Notes: generated by a model not told the origin, from the letters alone. DNA of 64,000 nucleotides from Arenimonas sp. (GCA_019459145.1 JAIBEK010000020.1:207895-271894), one strand, 5' to 3'. Shown: positions 1 through 10,753, numbered from the stretch's first letter. Translations and numbers: made by a program.

Positions 1-1
1 G

Positions 2-319
2 ATCGACGGCAAGGTCGTTCCGCCGAAGCGCGGCGAGATGAAGCGGTCGATGGAAGCGCTGATCCATCACTTCAAGCTCTACACCGAAGGCTATCACGTG
101 CCCGCCGGCGAAGTTTACGCCGCGGTCGAGGCACCGAAGGGCGAGTTCGGCGTCTATCTCGTATCGGACGGCACCAACAAGCCGTATCGCTGCAAGATCC
201 GCGCGCCGGGCTATGCGCATCTCCAGGCGATGGACTACATCTGCCGTGGTCACCAGCTCGCGGACATTTCCGCTATCCTGGGTTCGCTCGACATCGTGTT
301 CGGTGAGGTCGACCGCTGA
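2..319 (+). CDS. nuoD: NADH-quinone oxidoreductase subunit D, C-terminal part
   Basis: This is the last 105 codons of NuoD; the gene begins before the window. NuoD is the 49-kDa-type subunit of complex I that helps form the quinone-binding cavity in the peripheral arm. The visible part contains the family's conserved C-terminal stretch ([16 protein letters not shown], then [13 protein letters not shown] and a final GEVDR ending). It is the first gene of the nuo run here, and its stop codon overlaps the ATG of the next small gene (ATGA), which suggests coupled translation. Recognised from family sequence; confidence is limited only by truncation. Confidence 0.95.
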   Translation: MDGKVVPPKRGEMKRSMEALIHHFKLYTEGYHVPAGEVYAAVEAPKGEFGVYLVSDGTNKPYRCKIRAPGYAHLQAMDYICRGHQLADISAILGSLDIVFGEVDR

Positions 320-561
320 TGATGCGCATGCTGCTGACGATTGCCGCCCTTTTGTGCGCCGCTTCCGCGCAGGCGCAGGATTCAGGCGTATCGTCTAGCG
401 GCTCCTCGACATCGATGGGTGACCTCATCAAGCAGGGCTACGAGATCAAGTCCACCGTCTCCAACGGTTCCAAGCTGATCGTGTTCCTGCAGAAAGAAAA
501 CTCGGCCTATGCCTGCGAATTCACGTCCCTGACGAATTCGCGGTGTGGTTCCATAAACTGA
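319..561 (+). CDS. small predicted secreted protein between nuoD and nuoE
   Basis: An 80-residue protein with a clear N-terminal signal peptide ([20 protein letters not shown], probable cleavage after AQA-Q), then a Ser/Gly-rich linker and a compact domain with two cysteines near the end (YACEF and SRCGS) that could form a disulfide in the periplasm. The start overlaps the nuoD stop by one base and the gene ends 19 bases before nuoE, so it is part of the nuo transcript. I do not recognise a named family. The position suggests a role near complex I or simply co-transcription; nothing in the sequence decides between these. Confidence 0.8.
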   Translation: MMRMLLTIAALLCAASAQAQDSGVSSSGSSTSMGDLIKQGYEIKSTVSNGSKLIVFLQKENSAYACEFTSLTNSRCGSIN

Positions 562-580
562 GACAAGGCGTGAGGAAGTA

Positions 581-1762
581 ATGTCCGTTCGTCGACTAGC
601 CGAAGAACAATTCCAGCCGACAGGTTTCTCCTTCAACGAGGAGAATTCCGTCTGGGCCGAGGCAACGATTGCCAAATATCCCGAAGGCAGGCAGCAATCG
701 GCGGTCATTCCGCTTTTGATGCGCGCCCAGGAGCAGGACGGCTGGGTCACCCGAGCGGCGATCGAATTCGTCGCCGAAAAGCTCGCTATGCCCTATATCC
801 GCGTGCTCGAAGTCGCGACCTTCTACACCCAGTTCCAGCTGAAGCCGATCGGCACGCGCGCTCACGTCCAGGTCTGTGGCACCACGCCGTGCATGCTGCG
901 CGGCGCCGAGGACCTGATCAAGGTCTGCAAGTCGAAGATCCATCACGATCCGTTCGAGCTCAACGAGGATGGTACCCTCTCCTGGGAAGAAGTCGAATGT
1001 CAGGGCGCCTGCGTCAACGCACCGATGGTGATGATCTTCAAGGACTCTTATGAAGACCTGACGCCGACCCAGCTCGAGCACATCATCGATCGTTTTCAGG
1101 CAGGCAAGGGCTCCGACATAACCCCCGGTCCGCAGGTCGACCGTGTCTATTCGGCTCCGGCCGGTGGACCGACCACGCTGACCGAAGAGATCGTCGTGCA
1201 GAAGGCGAAGATCGAGCCGGCACCGGTAGCCGAGGCCGCGGTGCCGCCGGCAAACGCCGCAAGGGCGGTGACCTCCACGGATGAAACCAATCCGGTGCTG
1301 AAGACCCCGGCCGACGGCAAGTCCGCCACGCCCGGCGGTCCCGACGTGAAGCCGGCGCGCAAGAGCGCAAAGCCGGCCAGCGACGAGATCAAGGAACCCG
1401 TTTCCGAAACCGCTGCCGCCGATGCCGCCGGCAAGGGGTCCAAGGCGCAGAAGGCACCGGCCGTCGCCCAACCGTCGCTGGACGACAAGAACCGTCCTTC
1501 AGGCATCGACAAGCCGGCCACGCCGGATGATCTCAAGATGATCTCGGGCGTCGGCCCGAAGATCGAGGGTATACTTAATGGTCTCGGCATTTACACCTTT
1601 GCCCAGATCGCCGGCTGGCACCAAGCCGAGCGCGAATGGGTCGACGGCTATCTGAAATTTGCAGGCCGGATCGAGCGCGACGACTGGGTCAAGCAGGCCG
1701 AGGCGCTCGCCCGGGGCGGCGAGGCCGAATACATCAAGGTCTTCGGCAAGAAGCCGCGATAA
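581..1762 (+). CDS. nuoE: NADH-quinone oxidoreductase subunit E with C-terminal HhH extension
   Basis: 393 residues. Residues about 1-180 are the thioredoxin-fold NuoE domain of the NADH-oxidising module, with the four [2Fe-2S] ligands visible as C99, C104, C140 and C144 (VCGTTPC and ECQGAC). NuoE is usually about 160-220 residues; here a low-complexity Ala/Pro/Lys linker (about 185-310) leads to a second domain at about 313-375 with a helix-hairpin-helix-like motif (MISGVGPKIEGILNGLGI). The same module ends the protein encoded at 3091-3825. A long extension is known for rhizobial NuoE; its function is not clear from sequence. The nuoF ATG follows 11 bases after the stop. Confidence 0.96.
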   Translation: MSVRRLAEEQFQPTGFSFNEENSVWAEATIAKYPEGRQQSAVIPLLMRAQEQDGWVTRAAIEFVAEKLAMPYIRVLEVATFYTQFQLKPIGTRAHVQVCGTTPCMLRGAEDLIKVCKSKIHHDPFELNEDGTLSWEEVECQGACVNAPMVMIFKDSYEDLTPTQLEHIIDRFQAGKGSDITPGPQVDRVYSAPAGGPTTLTEEIVVQKAKIEPAPVAEAAVPPANAARAVTSTDETNPVLKTPADGKSATPGGPDVKPARKSAKPASDEIKEPVSETAAADAAGKGSKAQKAPAVAQPSLDDKNRPSGIDKPATPDDLKMISGVGPKIEGILNGLGIYTFAQIAGWHQAEREWVDGYLKFAGRIERDDWVKQAEALARGGEAEYIKVFGKKPR

Positions 1763-1773
1763 GGGGTTAGGAT

Positions 1774-3078
1774 ATGTTGAGAGATCAGGATCGCATCTTT
1801 ACCAATATCTACGGCCTCAAGGACAAGTCCCTGAAGGGCGCCATGAGCCGTGGCCATTGGGACGGCACCAAGCAACTGCTCGAAAAGGGCCGGGACTGGA
1901 TCGTCAACGAGGTCAAGGCCTCGGGCCTGCGCGGCCGTGGCGGCGCAGGCTTCCCGACCGGCTTGAAATGGTCGTTCATGCCGAAGGAAAGCGACGGCCG
2001 TCCGCACTATTTGGTTGTCAATGCCGACGAATCCGAACCCGGCACCTGCAAGGACCGCGACATCCTGCGCCACGATCCGCACACGCTGATCGAAGGCTGC
2101 GTCATCGCCTCCTTCGCCATGGGCGCCCATGCGGCCTATATCTATGTCCGCGGCGAGTTCATGCGCGAGCGTGAGGCCCTGCAGGCGGCGATCGACGAGT
2201 GCTATGACTACGGTCTGCTCGGCAAGAACAACAAGCTCGGCTACGATATCGACATTTATGTCCATCACGGCGCCGGCGCTTATATCTGCGGCGAGGAAAC
2301 GGCGCTTCTCGAAAGCCTTGAGGGCAAAAAGGGCCAGCCGCGCCTGAAGCCGCCGTTCCCGGCCAATATGGGCCTCTACGGCTGCCCGACGACGGTCAAC
2401 AACGTCGAATCGATCGCCGTCACCCCCACCATCCTGCGCCGTGGCGCCGGCTGGTTCTCCTCGTTCGGCCGCCCCAACAATGTCGGCACCAAGCTGTTCA
2501 TGATCTCCGGCCACGTCAACCGGCCGTGTACGGTCGAGGAAAGCATGGGCGTGACCTTCCGTGAGATGATCGAAAAGCATGCCGGCGGCATCCGTGGCGG
2601 GTGGGACAACCTTCTCGCCGTCATTCCCGGCGGCGCATCCTGCCCGGTCGTCAAGGCCGAGGACATGATGGACGTCGTGCTCGACTTCGATGGCCTGCGC
2701 GAAGTGAAGTCGTCGTTCGGCACCGGCGGCATGATCGTCATGGACAAGTCCACCGACATCATCAAGGCGATCTGGCGCATCTCGGCCTTCTTCAAGCACG
2801 AGAGCTGCGGTCAGTGCACGCCGTGCCGCGAAGGCACCGGCTGGATGATGCGCGTCATGGAGCGCATGGTGAAGGGCAACGCCCAGAAGCGCGAAATCGA
2901 CATGCTGTTCCAGGTGACCAAGCAGATCGAGGGCCACACCATCTGTGCGCTCGGCGATGCGGCCGCCTGGCCGATCCAGGGCCTGATCCGCAATTTCCGT
3001 CCGGAAATCGAAGCGCGGATCGATCAGTACACACGCCACGCCATGGCGCATGGCGTGGTCATGGAAGCGGCCGAATAA
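1774..3078 (+). CDS. nuoF: NADH-quinone oxidoreductase subunit F
   Basis: 434 residues, the normal length. NuoF binds NADH and FMN and begins electron transfer in complex I. Visible features: the glycine-rich FMN/NADH site [16 protein letters not shown] at 51-66, the [14 protein letters not shown] region at 83-96, and the N3 [4Fe-4S] ligands C345, C348, C351 (CGQCTPC) and C391 (HTICALGD). It follows nuoE closely and is followed after 12 bases by the orphan gene at 3091. Confidence 0.98.
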   Translation: MLRDQDRIFTNIYGLKDKSLKGAMSRGHWDGTKQLLEKGRDWIVNEVKASGLRGRGGAGFPTGLKWSFMPKESDGRPHYLVVNADESEPGTCKDRDILRHDPHTLIEGCVIASFAMGAHAAYIYVRGEFMREREALQAAIDECYDYGLLGKNNKLGYDIDIYVHHGAGAYICGEETALLESLEGKKGQPRLKPPFPANMGLYGCPTTVNNVESIAVTPTILRRGAGWFSSFGRPNNVGTKLFMISGHVNRPCTVEESMGVTFREMIEKHAGGIRGGWDNLLAVIPGGASCPVVKAEDMMDVVLDFDGLREVKSSFGTGGMIVMDKSTDIIKAIWRISAFFKHESCGQCTPCREGTGWMMRVMERMVKGNAQKREIDMLFQVTKQIEGHTICALGDAAAWPIQGLIRNFRPEIEARIDQYTRHAMAHGVVMEAAE

Positions 3079-3090
3079 GGAGACCGGGTC

Positions 3091-3825
3091 ATGACAGGCT
3101 CTTCGGACAAGAGCGGGGACAAGAGGCCGGATGCATCGGCTGAGGACGGTCGCGGCTCCGAAGGTCTGGATAGCCTCCTGAACAATCCGGCGGCCGCCAT
3201 GGCCGCCGCCACGGCCTTCGGATTTTCGATGGCGACGCAGATGAGCCGCTTCTGGCTGGGCTCGCTGCAGGGCGCGATGGACGTGACGGGGCAACTGGCT
3301 CGGCAACTCGAGGAAGAACGCAAGGCGGCGGAAGCGAAGACGGCAGCGGAGCCCGAGACGAAGGTCGCGACGCCGGAACCCGCGCCGACCCAGGCAAAGG
3401 TGAAGGCGGAGAAGCCGGTGTCAGCCAAGGCTGAAAAGCCAAAGCCGGCACCGAAGGCAAAGGCGGCCTCTGAACCGAAGGTTGAGGCAAAGGCCGCGCC
3501 GAAGAGCAAGGTGCAGGAACGCCAGTTGGCCGTCGTGGCGAAGGCGCTGGAGAAGACGGTCGAGAAAGCGCCGGCGCGCAAGGCCGGCGGGCAGGCTGAC
3601 GATCTGAAAAAGATCGACGGTATCGGCCCGAAGCTCGAACAGGTCCTGAAGGGCAGGGGCATCGCCCGCTTCTCGGACTTGGCTGCGCTGGACGAAGCTG
3701 CCGTCGCGGCGCTGGACAAGGAATTGGGTCTCGGCGGCAGATCGCTGCGGGACGACTGGAAGGGACAGGCCAGCCGGCTCCTCAAGGGTCCGGCCAAGCC
3801 ACGCAAGCCCCGGTCAGGCAAGTGA
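3091..3825 (+). CDS. Ala/Lys-rich protein with C-terminal HhH module, between nuoF and nuoG
   Basis: 244 residues. The N-terminal 70 residues contain a stretch AAAMAAATAFGFSMATQM that could be amphipathic. The middle (about 75-165) is a low-complexity Lys/Ala/Pro/Glu linker. Residues about 170-235 form a helix-hairpin-helix-like domain (KIDGIGPKLEQVLKGRGI, then RDDWKGQASRLL) that closely parallels the C-terminal domain of NuoE in this operon. No enzymatic motif is seen. It lies inside the nuo run on the same strand, so it is expected to be co-expressed with complex I. A shared docking or assembly role with the NuoE extension is inference only. The 146 bases after it up to nuoG hold no evident gene. 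Confidence 0.85.
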   Translation: MTGSSDKSGDKRPDASAEDGRGSEGLDSLLNNPAAAMAAATAFGFSMATQMSRFWLGSLQGAMDVTGQLARQLEEERKAAEAKTAAEPETKVATPEPAPTQAKVKAEKPVSAKAEKPKPAPKAKAASEPKVEAKAAPKSKVQERQLAVVAKALEKTVEKAPARKAGGQADDLKKIDGIGPKLEQVLKGRGIARFSDLAALDEAAVAALDKELGLGGRSLRDDWKGQASRLLKGPAKPRKPRSGK

Positions 3826-3971
3826 AATCAGGATGTGGCCGCGGGCGAAAAGCCAGGGCCGGATCCAGGGGATAGAACGGGTCGATTGCCGTCCTTTTCG
3901 GATGGCCGTTGGCCAACCGGGGCGGAAGTGCCGCGGGAATATACGCGGAAGCGTGAGGCAGGAAGGCGAAT

Positions 3972-6053
3972 ATGGCTAAGCTGAAAGTCGACGGTAAAGA
4001 GATCGAAGTCCCGGATCATTTCACGCTGTTGCAGGCGTGCGAGGAAGCCGGCGCCGAAGTCCCGCGCTTTTGTTTCCATGAACGGCTGTCGGTCGCCGGC
4101 AATTGCCGTATGTGCCTGGTCGAGGTGAAGGGTGGCCCGCCGAAGCCGGCGGCCTCCTGCGCCATGGGCGTGCGCGATATCCGTGGCGGCCCGAACGGCG
4201 AACTGCCGGAAGTCTTCACCAACACGCCGATGGTCAAGAAGGCCCGCGAAGGCGTGATGGAATTCCTGCTGATCAACCATCCGCTCGATTGCCCGATCTG
4301 CGACCAGGGTGGCGAATGCGATCTCCAGGACCAGGCCATCGCCTTTGGCATGGATAGCTCGCGTTACACCGAGAACAAGCGCGCCGTCGAAGACAAGTAT
4401 ATCGGCCCGCTGGTCAAGACCGTGATGAACCGCTGCATCCACTGCACGCGCTGCGTCCGCTTCACCACCGAAGTCGCCGGCATTGCCGAACTGGGCCTGA
4501 TCGGCCGTGGCGAGGATGCCGAGATCACCACCTATCTCGAGCAGGCGATGACCTCCGAGCTTCAGGGCAATGTCGTCGACCTTTGCCCGGTCGGCGCGTT
4601 GACCTCGAAGCCCTTTGCCTTCACCGCCCGTCCTTGGGAGCTGAACAAGACCGAATCGATCGACGTCATGGACGCCCTCGGCAGCGCGATCCGCGTCGAT
4701 ACCCGCGGCCGCGAAGTGATGCGCATCATGCCGCGCATCAACGATGAGGTGAATGAGGAGTGGATCTCCGACAAGAGCCGGTTCATCTGGGACGGGCTGA
4801 AGACCCAGCGTCTCGATCGCCCGTATGTGCGACGTGACGGCCGCCTGCAGGCTGCGACCTGGGCAGAGGCCTTTGCCGCCGTCAAGTCGGCGGTTGCCGC
4901 GACGTCCGGCGCCAGGATCGGCGCGATCGCCGGCGATCTGGCCTCGGTGGAGGAAATGTATGCGCTGAAGGCACTCATCAACGCGCTCGGCTCGACCAAT
5001 ACCGACTGTCGCCAGGATGGGGCGGCATTGGATCCGTCGCTCGGTCGCGCAAGCTATCTGTTCAATTCCACCATTGAAGGCATCGAATCGGCCGATGCGA
5101 TCCTGATCATCGGCGCCAATCCGCGCTACGAGGCGGCCGTGCTCAACGCCCGCATCCGCAAGGCCTGGCGCCGCAGCGGCCTGCCGATCGGCGTGATCGG
5201 TGAAGGCGGCGAGATGCGCTATCCCTATGAGCATCTCGGTGCCGGTACGGATACGCTGGGCGAGCTGGTTTCCGGCAGGAACGCCTTCGTCGAGAAGCTG
5301 AAGGCCGCCAAGGCGCCGCTCATCATCGTCGGCCAGGGCGCGCTCGCAGGCGCCGGAGGCGCTGCCGTTCTGGCCAATGCCGCCGCTCTTGCCAATGCCG
5401 TCGGTGCCGTCAGCGAAGACTGGAATGGCTTTGCCGTCCTCCACACCGCCGCTTCCCGCGTCGGTGGCCTCGATCTCGGTTTCGTGCCGGGCGAGGGCGG
5501 TGCCAATGCCGGCGACATGCTGTCCTCGATGGACGTACTGTTCCTGCTGGGTGCCGACGAACTCGACTTCACGACGAAGGGCGCGAAGTTCACTGTCTAT
5601 ATCGGTAGCCACGGCGACAACGGCGCCCACCATGCGGACGTCATCCTGCCGGGCGCGACCTATACCGAGAAGTCGGGCACCTGGGTCAACACCGAAGGCC
5701 GTGTCCAGATGGGCAACCGCGCCGGCTTCGCGCCGGGCGATGCCCGCGAGGATTGGGCGATCATCCGGGCGCTTTCCGACGTGCTCGGCAAGAAGCTGCC
5801 GTTTGATTCGCTGGGTGCCTTGAGAGCGAAACTCTACGCGGACTACCCGCATTTCGCCGCGCTCGACGAGATCGCCCCGTCTGCCGGTGCCGAAATTGCC
5901 GCACTTGCGAAAAAAGCCGGGATCATGACCAAATCCGCGTTTGCGTCGCCGGTCAAAGACTTCTATTTGACGAACCCGATCGCACGCGCTTCGGCCGTCA
6001 TGGCCGAGTGCTCGGCATTGGCCCGCAACAATTTCCAGGCTGCGGCAGAGTAA
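3972..6053 (+). CDS. nuoG: NADH-quinone oxidoreductase subunit G
   Basis: 693 residues. This is the large iron-sulfur subunit that carries electrons from the flavin module toward the quinone site. The N-terminal ferredoxin domain shows N1b ligands C34, C45, C48 and C63; the next domain has the H/C ligands H103, C107, C110 and C116 (HPLDCPIC, GGEC); and the third cluster has C155, C158, C161 (CIHCTRC) and C205. The remainder is the molybdopterin-oxidoreductase-like domain, catalytically inert in this family. The length is typical of alphaproteobacterial and mitochondrial-type subunits, shorter than E. coli NuoG. Confidence 0.98.
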   Translation: MAKLKVDGKEIEVPDHFTLLQACEEAGAEVPRFCFHERLSVAGNCRMCLVEVKGGPPKPAASCAMGVRDIRGGPNGELPEVFTNTPMVKKAREGVMEFLLINHPLDCPICDQGGECDLQDQAIAFGMDSSRYTENKRAVEDKYIGPLVKTVMNRCIHCTRCVRFTTEVAGIAELGLIGRGEDAEITTYLEQAMTSELQGNVVDLCPVGALTSKPFAFTARPWELNKTESIDVMDALGSAIRVDTRGREVMRIMPRINDEVNEEWISDKSRFIWDGLKTQRLDRPYVRRDGRLQAATWAEAFAAVKSAVAATSGARIGAIAGDLASVEEMYALKALINALGSTNTDCRQDGAALDPSLGRASYLFNSTIEGIESADAILIIGANPRYEAAVLNARIRKAWRRSGLPIGVIGEGGEMRYPYEHLGAGTDTLGELVSGRNAFVEKLKAAKAPLIIVGQGALAGAGGAAVLANAAALANAVGAVSEDWNGFAVLHTAASRVGGLDLGFVPGEGGANAGDMLSSMDVLFLLGADELDFTTKGAKFTVYIGSHGDNGAHHADVILPGATYTEKSGTWVNTEGRVQMGNRAGFAPGDAREDWAIIRALSDVLGKKLPFDSLGALRAKLYADYPHFAALDEIAPSAGAEIAALAKKAGIMTKSAFASPVKDFYLTNPIARASAVMAECSALARNNFQAAAE

Positions 6054-6065
6054 GGGCAGGGGATC

Positions 6066-7109
6066 ATGGATAGTTTCGTTTCCACTTATGTCTGGCCGGC
6101 GGCCATCATGATCGGCCAGTCGCTTCTGCTGCTGGTCGCCCTCCTGGTCTTCATCGCCTATATCCTTCTGGCCGACCGCAAGATCTGGGCTGCCGTGCAG
6201 ATGCGCCGCGGCCCGAACGTCGTAGGTCCGTGGGGCCTGTTCCAGTCCTTCGCCGACCTTTTGAAGTTCGTCTTCAAGGAGCCGGTCATTCCGGCCGGCG
6301 CCAACAAGGGCGTCTTCCTGCTCGCCCCGCTGGTTGCGGTGACGCTAGCGCTTGCCACCTGGGCCGTCGTGCCGGTCGCCGACGGCTGGGTGGTCGCCAA
6401 CATCAATGTCGGCATTCTCTACATCTTCGCCATTTCCTCGCTCGAGGTCTATGGCATCATCATGGGCGGCTGGGCTTCGAACTCGAAGTACCCCTTCCTC
6501 GGCGCGCTGCGCTCGGCGGCGCAGATGGTGTCCTACGAAGTCTCGATCGGCCTGGTCATCGTCACGGTCCTGCTGTGCGTCGGATCGCTGAACCTCACCG
6601 ACATCGTCTACGCCCAGAAGGACGGCCTCGGCACCATGGTCGGCCTGCCGAACTCCTTCCTCGACTGGCACTGGCTGGCGCTCTTCCCGATGTTCGTGAT
6701 TTTCTTCATCTCGGCATTGGCAGAGACCAACCGTCCGCCCTTCGATCTTCCGGAGGCGGAATCGGAACTGGTCGCCGGCTTCATGGTCGAATACGGCTCG
6801 ACCCCGTACATGATGTTCATGCTCGGCGAATATGCCGCCATCGTCCTGATGTGCGCCATGACCACCATCCTGTTCCTCGGTGGCTGGCTGCCACCGGTCG
6901 ACGTCTGGTTCCTCAACTGGGTTCCGGGCATCATCTGGTTCGTCCTGAAGGCATCCATGGTGTTCTTCATGTTCGCCATGGTGAAGGCCTTCGTGCCGCG
7001 TTACCGCTATGACCAGCTGATGCGCCTCGGCTGGAAGGTCTTCCTTCCGCTCTCGCTCGCCATGGTCATCATCGTTGCATTCGTGCTGAAGATCATGGGG
7101 TGGGCATAA
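6066..7109 (+). CDS. nuoH: NADH-quinone oxidoreductase subunit H
   Basis: 347 residues with about eight hydrophobic membrane segments. NuoH joins the peripheral and membrane arms of complex I and forms part of the quinone channel. The family's charged cytoplasmic loop is clear ([20 protein letters not shown], followed by [16 protein letters not shown]). The gene starts 12 bases after nuoG and is followed by nuoI. Confidence 0.98.
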   Translation: MDSFVSTYVWPAAIMIGQSLLLLVALLVFIAYILLADRKIWAAVQMRRGPNVVGPWGLFQSFADLLKFVFKEPVIPAGANKGVFLLAPLVAVTLALATWAVVPVADGWVVANINVGILYIFAISSLEVYGIIMGGWASNSKYPFLGALRSAAQMVSYEVSIGLVIVTVLLCVGSLNLTDIVYAQKDGLGTMVGLPNSFLDWHWLALFPMFVIFFISALAETNRPPFDLPEAESELVAGFMVEYGSTPYMMFMLGEYAAIVLMCAMTTILFLGGWLPPVDVWFLNWVPGIIWFVLKASMVFFMFAMVKAFVPRYRYDQLMRLGWKVFLPLSLAMVIIVAFVLKIMGWA

Positions 7110-7148
7110 TCATGGCCATCCGTTCATTCGGCAGATTTGGAGGTTGAG

Positions 7149-7640
7149 ATGGCTGGTCTTTCCCAGGCTATCAGTTCCCTGTTCCTGAAAGAGTTCGTCG
7201 GCGCCTTCTTCCTGTCGATGCGCTATTTCTTCGCGCCCAAGTCGACGATCAACTACCCGTTCGAGAAGGGCCCGGTCTCTCCGCGCTTCCGCGGCGAGCA
7301 TGCGCTGCGCCGCTATCCGAACGGCGAGGAGCGCTGCATTGCCTGCAAGCTGTGCGAGGCGATCTGTCCTGCCCAGGCGATCACCATCGAGGCCGGCCCG
7401 CGCCGCAATGACGGCACGCGCCGCACGGTGCGTTACGACATCGACATGGTGAAGTGCATCTATTGCGGCTTCTGCCAGGAGGCCTGCCCGGTCGATGCGA
7501 TCGTCGAAGGTCCGAATTTCGAGTTCGCCACCGAGACCCGCGAAGAGCTTTATTTCGACAAGGCCCGGCTGCTCGACAACGGCGACCGCTGGGAACGCGA
7601 AATCGCGCGCAACATCGCGCTGGATTCGCCATACCGCTGA
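7149..7640 (+). CDS. nuoI: NADH-quinone oxidoreductase subunit I
   Basis: 163 residues from the ATG at 7149, chosen because GGAGG lies five bases upstream and the product then begins [16 protein letters not shown] like rhizobial homologues; an in-frame TTG at 7137 is less likely. The protein carries the N6a and N6b [4Fe-4S] clusters: C63-x2-C66-x2-C69-x3-C73 and C103-x2-C106-x2-C109-x3-C113. It passes electrons to the cluster next to the quinone. A 152-base gap to nuoJ follows, with a GC-rich potential hairpin near 7750-7772 and no evident gene. Confidence 0.98.
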   Translation: MAGLSQAISSLFLKEFVGAFFLSMRYFFAPKSTINYPFEKGPVSPRFRGEHALRRYPNGEERCIACKLCEAICPAQAITIEAGPRRNDGTRRTVRYDIDMVKCIYCGFCQEACPVDAIVEGPNFEFATETREELYFDKARLLDNGDRWEREIARNIALDSPYR

Positions 7641-7792
7641 TTGGCGGCATGACGGCGCCATGGCGAGGGACGATTGTCCTCCGCTACGGCACAATTTGAA
7701 ACGGGGCGCTTGATCGGTGGGGATGCCGGTTGAGCGTCATCGGGCGGCAGGGCAGGGGCCCAGCCCCCGGGGGAAGATGAAAAGGCACCAAC

Positions 7793-8407
7793 ATGGGTCT
7801 TCAGGCTCTCTTTTTCTATCTCTTCGCCTTTGTCGCTGTGGCGTCGGCGTTCATGGTCATTTCCGCGCGGAACCCGGTCCATTCGGTCCTGTTCCTGATC
7901 CTCACCTTCGTGAACGCTTCGGCCTTGTTCATCCTGATCGGTGCCGAGTTCCTCGGGATGATCCTGCTGGTCGTCTATGTCGGCGCGGTTGCGGTTCTCT
8001 TCCTTTTCGTGGTGATGATGCTCGACATCGATTTCGCCGAGCTGCGGTCCGGCGTGCTGAAATACGCCCCGATCGGGGCGCTGGTTGGTGTGGTTGTCGC
8101 GGCTGAACTGCTGATCGTCATTGGCGGCAGCGCGCTTTCGCCGGAGGCCGCCAAGGCGATCACCATGCCCATCCCGGCGCTCGATGCCCGCACCAACACC
8201 GCCGCCCTCGGCGACGTGCTCTATACCAACTACGTTTATTTCTTCCAGATCGCCGGCCTGGTGCTTCTGGTGGCCATGATCGGCGCGATCGTGCTGACCC
8301 TGCGCCATCGTGAAAACATCAAGCGGCAGGACGTCTCCCGCCAGGTTGCCCGCACGCCCGAGACCGCCGTCAAGGTGGTCAAGGTCAAGCCGGGCCAGGG
8401 CATCTGA
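7793..8407 (+). CDS. nuoJ: NADH-quinone oxidoreductase subunit J
   Basis: 204 residues with five hydrophobic segments. NuoJ is a small membrane-arm subunit; its third helix ([20 protein letters not shown]) matches the conserved pi-bulge helix implicated in coupling quinone reduction to proton transport. The C-terminal tail is short and basic. nuoK follows after 29 bases. Confidence 0.97.
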   Translation: MGLQALFFYLFAFVAVASAFMVISARNPVHSVLFLILTFVNASALFILIGAEFLGMILLVVYVGAVAVLFLFVVMMLDIDFAELRSGVLKYAPIGALVGVVVAAELLIVIGGSALSPEAAKAITMPIPALDARTNTAALGDVLYTNYVYFFQIAGLVLLVAMIGAIVLTLRHRENIKRQDVSRQVARTPETAVKVVKVKPGQGI

Positions 8408-8436
8408 GGCAGCTGAGAGGTCAAGGAGCAAGAATT

Positions 8437-8745
8437 ATGGAAATCGGTCTTTCCCACTACCTGACGGTCAGCGCGCTGCTTTTCACGCTCGGCGTCTTCG
8501 GTATCTTCCTCAACCGCAAGAACGTCATCGTCATCCTGATGTCGATCGAGCTCATCCTGCTCTCGGTCAACATCAACATGGTGGCCTTCTCGGTCTTCCT
8601 CAACGATTTGGTCGGCCAGGTCTTCGCCCTGTTCATCCTGACGGTGGCGGCGGCGGAAGCCGCGATCGGGCTGGCAATCCTCGTGGTCTTCTATCGTAAT
8701 CGCGGCTCCATCGCCGTCGAAGACGTCAATGTGATGAAGGGCTGA
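8437..8745 (+). CDS. nuoK: NADH-quinone oxidoreductase subunit K
   Basis: 102 residues, the usual size, with three membrane helices. The two conserved intramembrane glutamates of the proton pathway are visible, one in [18 protein letters not shown] and one in [18 protein letters not shown]. It is preceded by an AAGGAG-type ribosome site (about 8423-8428) and followed seven bases later by nuoL. Confidence 0.98.
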   Translation: MEIGLSHYLTVSALLFTLGVFGIFLNRKNVIVILMSIELILLSVNINMVAFSVFLNDLVGQVFALFILTVAAAEAAIGLAILVVFYRNRGSIAVEDVNVMKG

Positions 8746-8752
8746 TACGGCT

Positions 8753-10753
8753 ATGCTCATCTATAAGGCTATCGTCTTTCTTCCGCTGATCGGCGCGCTC
8801 ATTGCCGGCCTGTTCGGTCGCCAGATCGGCGCCAAGGCTTCGGAATACATCACCACCGGCCTGATGGTGATCGTCGCCATCCTGTCCTGGATCGTCTTCA
8901 TCAATGTCGGCCTCGGTCACGGCGAGGGGCATGAGGTCATCAAGGTTTCCATACTGCGCTGGATCCAGTCCGGCGGCATCGACGTCGAATGGTCGCTCAG
9001 GATCGACACGCTGACTGCGGTCATGCTGGTGGTCGTCAACACCGTTTCGACCCTCGTGCACCTCTACTCGATCGGCTACATGCACCACGATCCGCATCGG
9101 CCGCGCTTCTTCTCCTACCTGTCGCTGTTCACCTTCGCCATGCTGATGCTGGTGACCTCCGACAACCTGCTGCAGATGTTCTTCGGCTGGGAAGGCGTCG
9201 GTCTGGCCTCGTATCTTCTGATCGGTTTCTGGTTCAAGAAGCCGTCGGCCTGTGCCGCCGCCATGAAGGCCTTCATCGTCAACCGCGTCGGTGACTTCGG
9301 CTTCATCCTCGGCATTTCCGGCATCTTCGTGCTGTTCGGCTCGATCAACTTCGAGACGATCTTCGCCGCCACGCAGACCTATCTGCCGGCCGAAGGCGCG
9401 GAAAACACGGAAGCCGTGATCAACCTGTTCGGCATGGCGCTCGACAAGGGCCATGCGATCACCGCCGTCTGCCTGCTGCTGTTCATGGGCGCCATGGGCA
9501 AGTCGGCGCAGTTCCTGCTGCACACCTGGCTGCCGGACGCGATGGAAGGCCCGACCCCGGTTTCGGCCCTCATCCATGCCGCGACCATGGTCACCGCCGG
9601 CGTCTTCCTCGTCGCCCGCATGTCGCCGCTGTTCGAACTGTCGCCGGATGCGCTCACCTTCGTCACGCTGATCGGCGCGATCACCGCCTTCTTCGCCGCG
9701 ACCGTCGGTCTCGTACAGAACGACATCAAGCGCGTCATCGCCTATTCGACCTGCTCGCAGCTCGGCTACATGTTCGTGGCGCTCGGCGTTGGCGCCTATG
9801 GCGCAGCCGTGTTCCACCTGTTCACCCACGCCTTCTTCAAGGCGCTGCTGTTCCTTGGCGCCGGCTCGGTCATCCATGCCGTCGACGGCGAGCAGGACAT
9901 GCGCTACATGGGCGGTCTGAGGAAGCACATCCCCTATACCTTCTGGGCAATGACCATCGGCACGCTGGCGCTGACCGGCGTCGGCATTCCCGGCACGATG
10001 ATCGGCTTTGCCGGCTTCTTCTCCAAGGACGTGATCATCGAGAGCGCCTATGCCTCGCATTCGAGCGTCGCCGGCTTCGCCTTCACGCTGCTCGTCATCG
10101 CCGCGCTGTTCACCAGCTTCTATTCGTGGCGCCTCGCCTTCATGACCTTCTTCGGCAAGCCGCGCGCTTCGGCCGATGTCATGCACCATGTGCATGAATC
10201 GCCGATGGTCATGCTGTTCCCGCTCGTCGTGCTGGTGCTGGGCGCTGTGTTCGCCGGCGTCGTCTTCGAAGGCTATTTCTTCGGCCACCACTATCAGGAC
10301 TTCTGGAAGGGTGCGCTGTTCACTGGACCGGAGAACGAGATCCTCGAAGAGTTCCACCACGTTCCGCTGTGGGTCAAGTGGAGCCCGTTCGTCGCCATGC
10401 TGACCGGTTTCGTCACCGCCTGGTACATGTATATCAAGTCGCCCTCGACCCCGAAGGTGCTCGCGGAGCAGCATCGCGTGCTCTACCAGTTCCTGCTCAA
10501 CAAGTGGTACTTCGACGAACTCTACGACCTGCTGTTCGTGCGTTCCGCCAAGGCGCTTGGCCGCTTCCTCTGGAAGAAGGGTGACGTCGGTGTCATCGAC
10601 ACCTATGGCCCGAACGGTGTCGCCGCCGGCGTGGCTGACCTCACCCAGCGCGTCGTCCGCCTGCAGTCTGGTTACCTTTATCACTATGCCTTCGCGATGC
10701 TGATCGGTATCGCTGCCCTTGTTACCTGGATGATGCTCGGGAGTTCCTTCTGA
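8753..10753 (+). CDS. nuoL: NADH-quinone oxidoreductase subunit L
   Basis: 666 residues, a full-length antiporter-like subunit of the membrane arm with about 14-16 hydrophobic helices. Family motifs include [18 protein letters not shown] (with the key Glu), [20 protein letters not shown] (Lys and His of the channel) and [20 protein letters not shown]. The C-terminal part includes the segment for the lateral helix that braces the membrane arm. Its stop codon overlaps the nuoM start (ATG at 10753). Confidence 0.98.
   Translation: MLIYKAIVFLPLIGALIAGLFGRQIGAKASEYITTGLMVIVAILSWIVFINVGLGHGEGHEVIKVSILRWIQSGGIDVEWSLRIDTLTAVMLVVVNTVSTLVHLYSIGYMHHDPHRPRFFSYLSLFTFAMLMLVTSDNLLQMFFGWEGVGLASYLLIGFWFKKPSACAAAMKAFIVNRVGDFGFILGISGIFVLFGSINFETIFAATQTYLPAEGAENTEAVINLFGMALDKGHAITAVCLLLFMGAMGKSAQFLLHTWLPDAMEGPTPVSALIHAATMVTAGVFLVARMSPLFELSPDALTFVTLIGAITAFFAATVGLVQNDIKRVIAYSTCSQLGYMFVALGVGAYGAAVFHLFTHAFFKALLFLGAGSVIHAVDGEQDMRYMGGLRKHIPYTFWAMTIGTLALTGVGIPGTMIGFAGFFSKDVIIESAYASHSSVAGFAFTLLVIAALFTSFYSWRLAFMTFFGKPRASADVMHHVHESPMVMLFPLVVLVLGAVFAGVVFEGYFFGHHYQDFWKGALFTGPENEILEEFHHVPLWVKWSPFVAMLTGFVTAWYMYIKSPSTPKVLAEQHRVLYQFLLNKWYFDELYDLLFVRSAKALGRFLWKKGDVGVIDTYGPNGVAAGVADLTQRVVRLQSGYLYHYAFAMLIGIAALVTWMMLGSSF

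Noticed and set aside
596..1471. Long open frames antisense to nuoE and other genes
   Set aside because: They are by-products of GC-rich codon bias; none has a ribosome site, family motif or sensible composition.
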